A DNA stretch of 64,000 nt. Source: Paenibacillus xylanexedens. GTDB lineage: Bacteria > Bacillota > Bacilli > Paenibacillales > Paenibacillaceae. Positions 42,684 to 51,934 of this stretch are shown one piece after another (within the stretch, counting starts at the first letter, position 1; each line of letters begins with the position of its first letter). A program made the position numbers and the translations under genes. The notes under the pieces are model-generated. The model ran no database searches and had not been told where the DNA came from. It worked only from the letters and a program-made list of their open reading frames with translations. The stretch is taken from the NCBI RefSeq assembly GCF_001908275.1, contig NZ_CP018620.1, forward strand, positions 2,852,001-2,916,000. Direction: 5' to 3'.

Positions 42684-44144
42684 ATGTCCATCCGGTTAAG
42701 ACTAACCGCATGGTATTCTGGCATTTTGGCGGCTGTTCTTATCTTTTGGGGCGTTGTAATCTATGCCTTTGTGTATTTTAACTCCTATCAGGAAGTCGAA
42801 CAGCAATTGAAGGTGAAGAGTACCCGGATTACGGAGCAGATCGGTGTTAATCCTCTTTCACAGTCGTTGGATCTGGACCCATTTACAGAGAGTCAGCTTC
42901 AGGAGGCACAAATCTATATTCAACTCTGGGATTATCAGAGTCGCTCAGGCAGAATTTCGGGTAATATGGAGAAACTGCAGATTCAGTTTCCGGTATTAAA
43001 AGCCAATGAGATACTTAAAGAGCGAGGCATATCCAAGATCTATGTGGATGGAACGCCGTTTCTGGTGAATCAGCTTCCCCTTTCTCTTCAGGGTACCAAT
43101 GAAGTACGTGGAATTCTTCAGGTTGGTGCGAATGTAAGTTCACAAGAGCGCTTGCTGGAAGCGTTGCTTAATATTTTGGTTTTTGGCTGGCTGGTAGCGA
43201 TGGCATTGGCTATAACCTCAGGTCTTGTTCTGGCCCGGAAGTCGATGCGCCCGCTCGTGACTGTCATTGATGCCGCCAATCAGATTCAATCTGGAGATGA
43301 CTTAAGTGTACGTATTCAATATGCTGGGCCGAAGGATGAGATCGGGCGTCTGATTGAAACGGTGAATAATATGCTTGAACGTACAGAATTGTCATTCCGT
43401 GGTTTGGAGGAGACGAATGCTGCCCAGCGCCGCTTTGTATCCGATGCATCACATGAACTGCGTACGCCGCTGACGACCATTCGCGGGAACGTAGACTTCT
43501 TGAAGAAGCTGTGGGATCAGGAAGGAACCGACCGACCGAATCTGGATGAGGAGACTGTCAAACAAATGTCGCTGGAAGCCATTGAAGATATGGCGGACGA
43601 GGGAAAACGTATGAGCAGGCTGATCAGCGACATGTTATCGCTGGCGAGAGCGGATACGGGTCAGAAAATTGAACTGAATCCGATCCCGCTGCAGATACTC
43701 GTACAGGAAGTGGCACGCAGAGCACAATTTCTGGATCGTCAGGCAGACTGGCTTCCAGGAGATTTTTCCATCCTGAACGGCATTTATGTGAACGGTAGCA
43801 AGGACTATCTCCAACAGATGTTGTTTATTTTCATCGAAAATGCGTTTAAATACACACCTGAAGGTTCTGTGACGCTGGATGCCGTATTATACAAAGGTCA
43901 GGTGGGACTGCGCATCAGCGACACCGGTATTGGTATGGATCGGGACGAAGTGCCGTTCATCTTTGATCGCTTCTATCGGGCAGATGAATCCCGCGGGGCT
44001 ACACCGGGCATCGGTCTGGGACTTTCGATTGCGAAGTGGATTATTGAGGAACACCATGGATCGGTTGAGGTTGTGACCAGACGTGGAGAAGGAACCACCT
44101 TTATTATCTGGTTGCCGGTTGTCTTTGCTCCGCCTATCGAATAA
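42684..44144 (+). CDS. Sensor histidine kinase partner of the OmpR-type regulator
   Basis: 486 residues. Two membrane helices (about 10-33 and 160-182) bound an extracytoplasmic sensor of about 125 residues. HAMP follows ([20 protein letters not shown]), then HisKA with His257 in [16 protein letters not shown], and HATPase with [21 protein letters not shown] and [21 protein letters not shown] is upstream. The stimulus is unknown; linkage with htrA suggests exported-protein stress. Its 3' end carries a promoter for ispH. Confidence 0.92.
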   Translation: MSIRLRLTAWYSGILAAVLIFWGVVIYAFVYFNSYQEVEQQLKVKSTRITEQIGVNPLSQSLDLDPFTESQLQEAQIYIQLWDYQSRSGRISGNMEKLQIQFPVLKANEILKERGISKIYVDGTPFLVNQLPLSLQGTNEVRGILQVGANVSSQERLLEALLNILVFGWLVAMALAITSGLVLARKSMRPLVTVIDAANQIQSGDDLSVRIQYAGPKDEIGRLIETVNNMLERTELSFRGLEETNAAQRRFVSDASHELRTPLTTIRGNVDFLKKLWDQEGTDRPNLDEETVKQMSLEAIEDMADEGKRMSRLISDMLSLARADTGQKIELNPIPLQILVQEVARRAQFLDRQADWLPGDFSILNGIYVNGSKDYLQQMLFIFIENAFKYTPEGSVTLDAVLYKGQVGLRISDTGIGMDRDEVPFIFDRFYRADESRGATPGIGLGLSIAKWIIEEHHGSVEVVTRRGEGTTFIIWLPVVFAPPIE

Positions 44145-44153
44145 AGGTATAAT
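44125..44153 (+). promoter_or_regulatory. SigA promoter for ispH inside the kinase gene end
   Basis: TTGCTC, 17 bases, then a perfect TATAAT. The -35 lies in the last kinase codons and the -10 just after the stop. Confidence 0.65.
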
Positions 44154-44172
44154 AGACAGGACTGCAATTACA

Positions 44173-44186
44173 TCGGCAACGTTGCC
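44173..44186. promoter_or_regulatory. Perfect 14-bp palindrome in the ispH leader
   Basis: CGGCAACGTTGCCG is fully self-complementary and begins 20 bases after the -10 box, a good position for a repressor operator or a leader hairpin. Confidence 0.5.
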
Positions 44187-44211
44187 GAGAAAGAAAGCGG
44201 GTGGCAACCAA

Positions 44212-45165
44212 GTGGAAGTACTACGAATTTCGCCGCGGGGATATTGTTACGGCGTTGTGGATGCGATGGTGCTCGCGCGTCAAGCGGCACGCAATCTGGA
44301 TTTACCACGACCTATTTATATATTGGGTATGATTGTGCATAACCAACATGTGACGGATTCCTTTGAAGATGAAGGTATTATTACATTGGATGGTCCGAAC
44401 CGGATGGATATTTTGAGCCAAGTGGAGAGTGGCACGATTATTTTCACAGCTCATGGTGTATCTCCTGAAGTGCGCAAGTTGGCACGGGACAAAGGATTGA
44501 CAACAGTGGATGCAACATGCCCTGATGTCACCAAAACACATGATCTCATTCGGGAGAAGACGGCAGAGGGTTATCAGATCATCTATATCGGCAAAAAGAA
44601 TCACCCTGAACCAGAAGGTGCCGTTGGTGTTGCACCAGATCTCGTTCATCTGATCGAGAAGGAAGAAGAGATCGAAGAGCTGAACGTATCTCCAGGCAAA
44701 ATCCTTATTACAAATCAGACAACGATGAGCCAGTGGGATATCAAACACATTATGAGCCGTCTGCTGGAGAAGTTTCCGGGCGCAGAGATTCATAATGAGA
44801 TTTGCCTTGCAACTCAGGTTCGTCAGGAAGCTGTTGCGGAACAGGCAGGTCAATCGGACCTGGTTATCGTGGTGGGTGATCCTCGCAGCAATAACTCTAA
44901 CCGTTTGGCACAAGTGTCGGAGGAGATTGCGGGTGTTACGGCCTACCGTGTATCCGATGTTTCCGAGATTCAGCAAGAATGGCTGAAAGGTGTAAATAAG
45001 GTGGCGGTTACTTCGGGTGCATCAACACCAACACCGATCACGAAAGAAGTCATCCTTTACCTGGAACAGTATGAACATGACAAGCCGGAGACGTGGGAGA
45101 TCAAACGTACCGTGAACATGAGCAAACTTTTGCCTCCAGTTAGAGAAAAAACACGTACACCTTAG
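44212..45165 (+). CDS. ispH: 4-hydroxy-3-methylbut-2-enyl diphosphate reductase
   Basis: 317 residues from a GTG start ([15 protein letters not shown]). The three iron-sulphur cysteines are Cys12 (GYCYGV), Cys103 (DATCPDV) and Cys198 (NEICLATQ). Other motifs are [18 protein letters not shown] and TSGASTP. It makes isopentenyl and dimethylallyl diphosphate in the last step of the MEP pathway. The upstream purine stretch AAAGCGGGTGG is a weak ribosome site, so start certainty is moderate. It is followed by a terminator. Confidence 0.94.
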   Translation: MEVLRISPRGYCYGVVDAMVLARQAARNLDLPRPIYILGMIVHNQHVTDSFEDEGIITLDGPNRMDILSQVESGTIIFTAHGVSPEVRKLARDKGLTTVDATCPDVTKTHDLIREKTAEGYQIIYIGKKNHPEPEGAVGVAPDLVHLIEKEEEIEELNVSPGKILITNQTTMSQWDIKHIMSRLLEKFPGAEIHNEICLATQVRQEAVAEQAGQSDLVIVVGDPRSNNSNRLAQVSEEIAGVTAYRVSDVSEIQQEWLKGVNKVAVTSGASTPTPITKEVILYLEQYEHDKPETWEIKRTVNMSKLLPPVREKTRTP

Positions 45166-45222
45166 GAAATGTAAAAGTAAGTCTAAGTGTATGTGAATTA
45201 AAAACGAGATGTGAATGAGAAG

Positions 45223-45276
45223 AATCCTGTTATGCAGATCCGAATGTCGGAGCCTGTGGAGCAGGATTTTTTTTTT
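45223..45276 (+). terminator. Terminator after ispH
   Basis: AATCCTG / CAGGATT with a long interrupted loop containing ATCCGA / TCGGAG, followed by eight T. Confidence 0.75.
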
Positions 45277-45300
45277 GTATATGGATAAGGAATGTGTACC

Positions 45301-45329
45301 TTGACGCAATCAGATAACTATGGTATATT
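45301..45329 (+). promoter_or_regulatory. SigA promoter for DAHP synthase
   Basis: TTGACG, 17 bases, TATATT. It leaves a leader of about 115 bases before the start codon. Confidence 0.7.
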
Positions 45330-45450
45330 CACTTTAACGGATAAAAGCTTAAAAGCGAACAAGCGTTTAAGCGCGACAGAGTTTTTATATTTAATCAGAC
45401 GCACGTTAAGAAATGATTGTGCTCTCATACAAGAAAGGATGGGAATTAAT

Positions 45451-46515
45451 ATGATCGTTATTGCAGGCAAAGCTACACCGGAGGAACAGATTCAGGATAT
45501 CGTTGCAGTTATTGAAAAAGAAGGGCTTCAGGTGCATATCTCTCGCGGAGAGGATCGTACTATCATTGGTTTGATTGGTAAAGTTGAACCTAAAATGCAA
45601 GAGCATCTTCGCCAAATGAAAGGTGTCGAGAATGTCGTTAAAATCTCGAAGTCCTACAAGTTGGCAAGCCGCGACTTCCATCCGGAAGATACGGTGATCT
45701 CCATCAAAGGTGTAGATATCGGCGGAAAAGAACTTGTTGTCATGGGCGGACCATGTGCGGTTGAATCCGCTGCACAGATTGATGAGATTGCAGGGCTTGT
45801 GAAAGCTGCTGGTGGGCAAGTGTTACGTGGTGGTGCATTTAAGCCTCGTACGGGTCCTTACAGCTTCCAGGGAACGGGTGTAGAAGGATTGATCATGATG
45901 GCGGAAGCAGGCAAGAAACATGATCTGCTGACCATTACAGAAGTCATGACACCTGAGTATGTGGATATTTGCGCCGAGTACGCAGATATTCTGCAAGTAG
46001 GTACACGTAACATGCAGAACTTTGACCTGCTCCGCAAATTGGGTGAGTGTGGCAAGCCGGTATTGTTGAAACGTGGTTTCAGTGCGACATACGATGAATT
46101 GTTGAATGCGGCTGAATACATTCTTGCGGGTGGTAACCCAAATGTTATGCTGTGTGAACGTGGTATTCGTACGTTTGAATCCTACACACGGAATACACTG
46201 GATCTGTCCGCGATCCCTGTTCTGCAGTCTCTGAGCCATTTGCCGGTTATTTCTGACCCGAGCCATGGTACTGGACGACGTGAACTGGTGGAACCGATGA
46301 CAAAAGCTTCCGTTGCTGCGGGTGCCAATGGCTTGATCATTGAAATGCATACCGATCCGGATAACTCCATGACAGGAGATGGTGTGCAATCCTTGTTCCC
46401 TGACCAATTCGCTAACCTATTGCAGGATCTGGAGAAATTGGCACCAATCGTGGGTAAATCATTCAGCACAGCCAAACAGCCGGCAGAATTTTTCCCGGCA
46501 CGTGTAGGCGTTTAA
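45451..46515 (+). CDS. aroF: 3-deoxy-7-phosphoheptulonate (DAHP) synthase
   Basis: 354 residues from MIVIAGKATPEEQIQ, with AAGAAAGG upstream. Residues 1-70 form a ferredoxin-like regulatory domain as in type I-beta enzymes such as that of Thermotoga. The catalytic barrel follows: VMGGPCAVES, LRGGAFKPRTGPYSFQG, LQVGTRNMQNF, PVLLKRGFSAT and SDPSHGTGRRELV. It joins PEP and erythrose 4-phosphate, the first step of the shikimate pathway. The N-terminal domain predicts feedback inhibition by an aromatic amino acid. Followed by a terminator. Confidence 0.95.
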   Translation: MIVIAGKATPEEQIQDIVAVIEKEGLQVHISRGEDRTIIGLIGKVEPKMQEHLRQMKGVENVVKISKSYKLASRDFHPEDTVISIKGVDIGGKELVVMGGPCAVESAAQIDEIAGLVKAAGGQVLRGGAFKPRTGPYSFQGTGVEGLIMMAEAGKKHDLLTITEVMTPEYVDICAEYADILQVGTRNMQNFDLLRKLGECGKPVLLKRGFSATYDELLNAAEYILAGGNPNVMLCERGIRTFESYTRNTLDLSAIPVLQSLSHLPVISDPSHGTGRRELVEPMTKASVAAGANGLIIEMHTDPDNSMTGDGVQSLFPDQFANLLQDLEKLAPIVGKSFSTAKQPAEFFPARVGV

Positions 46516-46550
46516 TAAGAATTTCATAGTCAAGGTCTGGATCATCATCC

Positions 46551-46607
46551 GGGCATCTCCTCTGATCTCGTTCATTGCAACGGAATCAGATAGATGCTCG
46601 GTTTTTT
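46551..46607 (+). terminator. Terminator after DAHP synthase
   Basis: GGGCATCT..TCTGAT pairs with ATCAGA..AGATGCTC, followed by six T. Confidence 0.8.
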
Positions 46608-46775
46608 GCATATTTTGCAGTTTTGAACGTATTTATTAATCAATAGTGATAAGAAACATTTATGATGTGAAGTTTTTCCCATGATTTAGGTTAAAATAGG
46701 GGTCGCTTTACCGCATTAAACCAGTTAAATGTATATAAAACTAGTTGTTATATGAATTTATGTTATTTATAAAGT

Positions 46776-46792
46776 GTGAGTATATCTAACAT
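46776..46792 (+). promoter_or_regulatory. GlnR/TnrA-type box
   Basis: TGTGAGTATATCTAACA fits TGTnA-N7-TnACA exactly. It lies 27 bases upstream of the glnA -35 box (centre about 70 bases before the predicted start). The preceding 168 bases (46608-46775) are A/T-rich with no other clear feature. Confidence 0.7.
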
Positions 46793-46819
46793 CCCTTCAA
46801 AAAATACCTTACATAAGTA

Positions 46820-46849
46820 TTGACGATGTCATGTTTTAAAATTTATAAT
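46820..46849 (+). promoter_or_regulatory. SigA promoter for glnA
   Basis: TTGACG, 18 bases, then a perfect TATAAT, giving a leader of about 73 bases. Confidence 0.7.
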
Positions 46850-46928
46850 GACGACAGAAAAAAATTCGAATTTAGACATTTTCTTAGTGGGGTTGTTTAA
46901 TGTTCGGAATATTTGGGAGGACGAATAC

Positions 46929-48353
46929 ATGTCGGTTGAAAACGTATTGAAATCAATTCAAGAGAACAACATCGAGTGGGTAGATTTTCGTTTTGTAGAT
47001 TTAGCTGGTCGTGCACATCACATCTCGTTGCCAGCTTCGGCTGTTGATGCAGACACGTTCGTAAATGGAGTAGCTTTTGACGGTTCTTCTATCCAAGGTT
47101 TCCGCGGAATTGAAGAGTCCGATATGGTTATGATGCCAGACCCTGAAGCGACTTATGTCGATCCGTTCACTGCACACCCTACATTGAATGTTATGTGTGA
47201 TATCTTCACTCCGGATGGCGAGCGTTATGAGCGTGACCCACGTAGTATCGCTGTTAAAGCAGAAGCTTATTTGCAAGAGAGCGGTGTAGGTACAGCGGCA
47301 TTCTTCGCACCTGAATCCGAGTTCTTCATCTTCGACGATGTACGTTATGAGAGCGGCACGAACAGCTCTTCTTACTATGTAGATTCCGAAGAAGCTTCGT
47401 GGAACACGAACCGCAAAGAAGAAGGCGGAAACCTTGGTTTCAAAGTACGCACTAAAGGTGGATATGTTCCAGTAGCGCCAGTGGATACACAACAAGATAT
47501 TCGTAGCGAAATGTGTCGCCTTTTGGAAGAAGCGGGCCTGTCGATCGAGCGTCATCACCATGAAGTGGCGACAGCAGGTCAAGCCGAAATCAACTTCCGT
47601 TTTGATACATTGAAGAAAACAGCAGATAACCTGCTTGCATACAAATACATCGTGCACAACACTGCACGTCAATATGGTAAAGTAGCAACATTCATGCCAA
47701 AACCATTGTTCGGTGATAATGGTAGCGGAATGCACGTTCACCAATCCATCTTTGATGGCGATTCCCCATTGTTCTATGACAAAGCGGGATATGCTAACCT
47801 GAGTGAAATGGCTCTGCACTACATCGGAGGTATCTTGTACCATGCTCCGGCACTGATCGCTTTGACTAACCCTAGTACAAACTCATTCAAACGTCTTGTA
47901 CCTGGTTACGAAGCACCAGTAAACTTGGTTTACTCCAAAGGTAACCGTTCCGCGGCAGTTCGTATTCCGGTTGCAGCTGTGACACCAAAAGGTTGTCGTA
48001 TCGAATTCCGTACACCAGACTCCACAGCTAACCCATACTTGGCATTCTCCGCAATGTTGATGGCGGGTCTGGATGGAATCAAACGTAAAATCAACCCAAC
48101 TGAGCTTGGATATGGTCCGCTCGACAAAAACATCTATGACCTGTCTGATGCAGATAAAGAAAACATCCGCAGTGTGCCAGCTTCCCTCGAAGAAGCACTT
48201 GATGCATTGGCAGCTGATAACGAGTTCTTGACTGAAGGCGGCGTATTCACAAAAGAATTCATTGAAAACTACATCAACCTCAAACGTGATGAAGCGAAAG
48301 CAGTAGCGATCCGCATTCATCCGCACGAGTACAGCCTTTACTTCGACTGCTAA
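46929..48353 (+). CDS. glnA: Glutamine synthetase, type I with GSI-beta features
   Basis: 474 residues from the ATG 8 bases after GGGAGG; a longer frame upstream lacks a ribosome site. Metal and substrate motifs are intact: AFFAPESEFFIFD, RHHHEVATAGQAEINFRFDT, FGDNGSGMHVHQSIF, NRSAAVRIP and RIEFRTPDSTANPYL. It carries the extra segment near residues 138-165 (YESGTNSSSYYVDSEEASWN...) and a tyrosine in NIYDLS (Tyr403) at the adenylylation position. Both belong to GSI-beta rather than to the 444-residue GSI-alpha of Bacillus. It makes glutamine from glutamate and ammonia. A GlnR-type box suggests nitrogen control. Confidence 0.93.
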   Translation: MSVENVLKSIQENNIEWVDFRFVDLAGRAHHISLPASAVDADTFVNGVAFDGSSIQGFRGIEESDMVMMPDPEATYVDPFTAHPTLNVMCDIFTPDGERYERDPRSIAVKAEAYLQESGVGTAAFFAPESEFFIFDDVRYESGTNSSSYYVDSEEASWNTNRKEEGGNLGFKVRTKGGYVPVAPVDTQQDIRSEMCRLLEEAGLSIERHHHEVATAGQAEINFRFDTLKKTADNLLAYKYIVHNTARQYGKVATFMPKPLFGDNGSGMHVHQSIFDGDSPLFYDKAGYANLSEMALHYIGGILYHAPALIALTNPSTNSFKRLVPGYEAPVNLVYSKGNRSAAVRIPVAAVTPKGCRIEFRTPDSTANPYLAFSAMLMAGLDGIKRKINPTELGYGPLDKNIYDLSDADKENIRSVPASLEEALDALAADNEFLTEGGVFTKEFIENYINLKRDEAKAVAIRIHPHEYSLYFDC

Positions 48354-48387
48354 TTGGTCGGGGTCGGAACAGTTCTTGTTCCAACTT

Positions 48388-48421
48388 AAAGCCTCCGGGA
48401 CACGCTCTCGGAGGCTTTTCC
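48388..48421 (+). terminator. Terminator after glnA
   Basis: AAAGCCTCCG / CGGAGGCTTT with an 11-base loop, followed by TTC; a smaller hairpin GGAACA / TGTTCC precedes it. Confidence 0.8.
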
Positions 48422-48423
48422 TT

Positions 48424-48750
48424 GAATTAAACAATGTAGTGCTTTAACTTTGCAGGGTGATAAAGGAATTTGATGACCTGAATTCAACACTTAAGTGCAT
48501 ATTGCCCTTGAAGCAGATAGAAAATACTGATATCATAGCGATAATATTTACTTTGAGTGCATTTTGCACAAATCCATAGAGCGACTTTCAATAAGTAAGA
48601 TATAGATCAAAATGATTCAATTTGTCTATACGTTGGTTGGATCAGGATGCTTCTTCCTGTCCAACTCTTATACCCGTGAGCGATTCTAATCGAATTGTGC
48701 AAAATGCTGTTTGTATGTCAGAGTTACGGATGGAAAGGGCGGGGGATTTT
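48424..48750 (+). other. serC leader region with repeated GTGCA motifs
   Basis: No gene is seen. GTGCATATTGCCC (near 48496), the dyad GTGCATTTTGCAC (near 48557) and its inverse GTGCAAAATGC (near 48697) share a core. A hairpin GGATCAGGA / TCCTGTCC lies near 48640-48662. These may be operators or leader RNA of serC; no known riboswitch core was recognised. Confidence 0.4.
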
Positions 48751-49839
48751 GTGACAAAAAGAGCGTATAACTTTAATGCAGGACCTGCGGCGTTACCACT
48801 TGAGGTACTGGAGCGTGCACAGGCGGAATTTGTAGATTTTCGTAATACAGGCATGTCGATTATGGAGATGTCTCACCGTGGAGCGGTGTATGAGTCTGTA
48901 CATAATGAAGCTCAGGAGCGGTTGTTGTCGCTTCTAGGCAATCCAAAAGGATACAAGGTTCTCTTTCTGCAGGGCGGTGCAAGCACTCAGTTCGCGATGT
49001 TGCCAATGAACCTGCTCGGAGCAGGACAGACTGCAAGTTACGTGATGACCGGCAGCTGGGCCAAGAAGGCTCTGTCTGAGGCGAAGTTGATCGGCGAGAC
49101 ACATGTTGCTGCATCTTCGGAAGCAGAGAAGTTCATGAAATTGCCGGATGTTTCGAATCTGAGTTTGCCAGAACGTACGGCTTATGTACATCTGACTTCC
49201 AACGAAACGATCGAAGGTACGCAATTCAAGTCGTTCCCTGATACCGGTTCAGTACCTCTGATTGCGGACATGTCGAGTGATATTTTCTGTAAACCATTTG
49301 ATCTTAATCAGTTCGGCATGATCTATGCGGGTGCACAGAAGAACCTGGGTCCATCCGGAATTACGGTTGTAATTGCTCGTGAGGAACTGGTGAGTGAATC
49401 GCCTAAAACGATTCCAACTATGCTTCGTTACAGCACACATGTTGATAACAACTCCCTGTACAATACGCCGCCATCCTTCTCGGTATATATGGTGAATGAA
49501 GTATTGAAATGGATTGAAGAACAGGGCGGACTGGCTGGTATTGAGCAAAAAAATACGAAAAAAGCGGAATTGCTCTATAACACAATTGATGCTTCCGGTG
49601 ATTTCTACCGTGGTTGTGTTGAACAAGAAGATCGTTCCCTTATGAATGTAACCTTCCGTCTTGCTTCTGAGGAACTGGAGAAAAAGTTCATCAAGGCATC
49701 GGAGGAAGAAGGATTTGTAGGTCTGAAAGGACATCGCAGTGTGGGTGGTCTCCGTGCCTCCATTTATAATGCTGCTCCTTATGAGAGTGTTAAGGCACTG
49801 ACAGACTTCATGAGCCACTTCCAGAAGACAAATGGATAA
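48751..49839 (+). CDS. serC: Phosphoserine aminotransferase
   Basis: 362 residues from GTG (VTKRAYNFNAGPAALPLEVL), the expected length and N-terminus. Motifs: MSIMEMSHRG, FLQGGASTQFAMLPMNLL, and the PLP lysine in YAGAQKNLGPSG. It converts 3-phosphohydroxypyruvate to phosphoserine and also serves pyridoxine synthesis. A GGGCGGGGG tract lies upstream instead of a classic site, so the start is likely but not certain. Followed by a terminator; transcribed alone. Confidence 0.93.
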   Translation: MTKRAYNFNAGPAALPLEVLERAQAEFVDFRNTGMSIMEMSHRGAVYESVHNEAQERLLSLLGNPKGYKVLFLQGGASTQFAMLPMNLLGAGQTASYVMTGSWAKKALSEAKLIGETHVAASSEAEKFMKLPDVSNLSLPERTAYVHLTSNETIEGTQFKSFPDTGSVPLIADMSSDIFCKPFDLNQFGMIYAGAQKNLGPSGITVVIAREELVSESPKTIPTMLRYSTHVDNNSLYNTPPSFSVYMVNEVLKWIEEQGGLAGIEQKNTKKAELLYNTIDASGDFYRGCVEQEDRSLMNVTFRLASEELEKKFIKASEEEGFVGLKGHRSVGGLRASIYNAAPYESVKALTDFMSHFQKTNG

Positions 49840-49894
49840 TTAAGTATAGGTATGGTGTAATGGACCTTTGTGTCTAATCCTGTGCCTTACCAGA

Positions 49895-49928
49895 GCCTTC
49901 CACATTGACGTGTGGAGGGCTTTTCTTT
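49895..49928 (+). terminator. Terminator after serC
   Basis: GCCTTCCACA / TGTGGAGGGC with a 6-base loop, then TTTTCTTT. Confidence 0.85.
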
Positions 49929-49979
49929 AAGATTAGAGGGTTGTCGTCAACATGAAAATGAAAAGGAGATTGAACACAT

Positions 49980-50447
49980 ATGGCTTTACACATCGTTCTG
50001 GTTGAACCAGAAATTCCGGCGAACACAGGCAATATTTCGCGTACTTGTGCGGCAACCGGTACCCATCTGCATCTCGTACGTCCACTTGGATTTCGAACAG
50101 ATGATGCTACATTGAAACGTGCAGGGCTGGACTACTGGCATGCTGTTCATATTGAATACCACGACTCATTTGCTGAGGTTCAGGAAAAATATCCGGAAGG
50201 TCGTTTCTTCTACGCAACTACGAAGGCCAAGAACCGATACAGTGATTTTAATTTTCAGGATGGGGATTTCCTCGTTTTTGGTAAAGAGACTAAAGGCCTG
50301 CCACCTGAATTAATTGCTGCGAATCCCGATACATGTATGAAAATGCCAATGACTGGTGACGTTAGATCATTAAATCTGTCCAATTCGGCAGCAATTATTG
50401 TATATGAAGCGTTACGCCAGCTCAATTTCCCGGGGTTAGAAGGATAA
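49980..50447 (+). CDS. trmL: tRNA (cytidine(34)-2'-O)-methyltransferase
   Basis: 155 residues of the SPOUT class. Motifs: HIVLVEPEIPANTGNISRTC at the N-terminus, HLVRPLGF, LVFGKETKGLP, and the C-terminal trefoil knot MPMTGDVRSLNLSNSAAIIV. TrmL/YibK-type enzymes methylate the ribose of the wobble base of certain leucine tRNAs. AAAAGGAG precedes the ATG. Confidence 0.92.
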   Translation: MALHIVLVEPEIPANTGNISRTCAATGTHLHLVRPLGFRTDDATLKRAGLDYWHAVHIEYHDSFAEVQEKYPEGRFFYATTKAKNRYSDFNFQDGDFLVFGKETKGLPPELIAANPDTCMKMPMTGDVRSLNLSNSAAIIVYEALRQLNFPGLEG

Positions 50448-50614
50448 AATTTGGTTATAAATGACGGCTAGAATTCGGAAAAAAAACATTTTTCAAAAAA
50501 AAGGACAAAAAATGTTTATTTCCAGCAGGATTCGACAAAATCTTGGCGAATCTATAAACATAGTACAAATGTACCTAGAAATTTAGAGTAAGATAGGAGA
50601 GGTGTGCCGTAGCT

Positions 50615-50869
50615 ATGAAGCCAGCTGGAGTAGTTCGCAAAGTTGACCAATTAGGTAGGATCGTATTGCCTAAATCTTTGCGTAAAAGGTATCAAATGAA
50701 TGAGGGAGATCCTGTAGAGATCTTAGTACAAGGGGACCATATTATCTTGGAGAGATATCGTCCAAAATGTATTTTCTGCGGATCCATCGAGGAAGTCAAC
50801 GAGTTCAAAGAGCGTTACATATGCGCACAATGTTTAGATGAAATGACTCAGCTTCCACAACACGGATAA
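50615..50869 (+). CDS. AbrB-family regulator with C-terminal zinc ribbon
   Basis: 84 residues. The N-terminal 50 residues are an AbrB/SpoVT swapped-hairpin DNA-binding domain (GVVRKVDQLGRIVLPKSLRK, VEILVQGDHIILERY). Instead of the AbrB C-terminal dimer domain, it has a four-cysteine ribbon (CIFCG ... YICAQC). Bacillus AbrB is 96 residues and has no such ribbon. GGAGAGGTG lies upstream. Transition-state or developmental control is inferred from the family. The A/T-rich upstream region (50450-50600) probably carries the promoter. Confidence 0.85.
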   Translation: MKPAGVVRKVDQLGRIVLPKSLRKRYQMNEGDPVEILVQGDHIILERYRPKCIFCGSIEEVNEFKERYICAQCLDEMTQLPQHG

Positions 50870-50875
50870 GAAATA

Positions 50876-50912
50876 ACGTCATGGGGTCCATTGACCCCGT
50901 GGCGTTTTTTTT
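50876..50912 (+). terminator. Terminator after the AbrB-like gene
   Basis: ACGTCATGGGGTC / GACCCCGTGGCGT with an ATT-type loop, followed by eight T. Confidence 0.85.
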
Positions 50913-50970
50913 GTTTTATTCTCAATTGAATGGCATAATTGCAATTTGAAAAAAAGATAAAATAAGTAGA

Positions 50971-51888
50971 CTAACGCTGGGTGTAAAGGGGTAAAACCTC
51001 ATTCCAGACGGCATTCAGGATGCCTTGCATATTTTCTTCCTCACTATTAATACATATGACAGCTTCCTTTGAGGGAATTACGATACACAACTGACCATAG
51101 GCGCCGTCGGCACGGTAAGCGCCATGAGAACACATCCAGAACTGATACCCGTAACCTTTTCCCCAATCTCCGTCTCCAGTCGTTTCGATCTGCTGGGACG
51201 TAGCCTGTCGAATCCAATCCGCAGGTACAATCTGTCTGCCTTCCCAAAAGCCCTCCTGCAACAGTAACTGTCCAAATCGACTCAGTTCCTCATTACTTAT
51301 CCAAAGACCTGCACAGCCAAGCGTTACGCCGAGTGGAGAGGTTTCCCACTCTACATCATGGATGCCAAGCGGATCAAATAACCGTGGAGTCAGGTAATCT
51401 TTCACGGTTTGGCCGGTAGCAGCCTGTAGCATGGCTGAGATCATAAATGTATCCCCACTGCTATATGTGAATTGTTCTCCAGGTACCCGGTCCAGAGGCA
51501 GAGACATATAATATTTCGCCCAGTCCTTTTCGGTCAATGAAGCTCGCTCATCAGCCCAAAGAGGGGGAGAGTCATGACCCGAAGACATTCGGAGAAGATC
51601 ACTTAGTTTCAATTCCTGCGGCGATGGGAGATTGCGCTGTGCAGTGGGGACATGATCATAAGAGAAATAATCACCAAGTGTCGCATCCAGATGTATCAGA
51701 CCTTCTTCAAGCGCAAGACCAACGGCCATACACGTGAAGGATTTACTGATGGAATGTTGTACCCTGCGCTGATCCTTATCCCGGTCCCAATGGGCAAGCA
51801 GATGCCCTTTTTGTAATATGCGAATGGAAAAAACGTTCAATTGTTGCTCCGTAATCGTATGAATGAAACCTTTGAGTTGCTCAGACAT
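50971..51888 (-). CDS. Serine hydrolase of the beta-lactamase/class C family
   Basis: 305 residues from MSEQLKGF, the ATG placed 6 bases after GGGAGG; the longer frame upstream runs through the promoter. Active-site motif S-x-x-K is SISKSF (about residue 66) and the Y-x-N-like motif YSSGD follows. There is no signal peptide, so it is probably a cytoplasmic esterase or peptidase rather than a beta-lactamase. Divergent from the beta-glucoside operon. Confidence 0.83.
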   Translation of the reverse strand: MSEQLKGFIHTITEQQLNVFSIRILQKGHLLAHWDRDKDQRRVQHSISKSFTCMAVGLALEEGLIHLDATLGDYFSYDHVPTAQRNLPSPQELKLSDLLRMSSGHDSPPLWADERASLTEKDWAKYYMSLPLDRVPGEQFTYSSGDTFMISAMLQAATGQTVKDYLTPRLFDPLGIHDVEWETSPLGVTLGCAGLWISNEELSRFGQLLLQEGFWEGRQIVPADWIRQATSQQIETTGDGDWGKGYGYQFWMCSHGAYRADGAYGQLCIVIPSKEAVICINSEEENMQGILNAVWNEVLPLYTQR

Positions 51889-51934
51889 ATTAACCTCCCT
51901 AATATCAGGTGAAACCTGAGTAAAATCGGTTGGT

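Noticed and set aside
47001..47843. 280-residue minus-strand frame, with a second one at 47883-48434
   Set aside because: Both are antisense to glnA, Cys- and His-rich without domain pattern, and lack ribosome sites.
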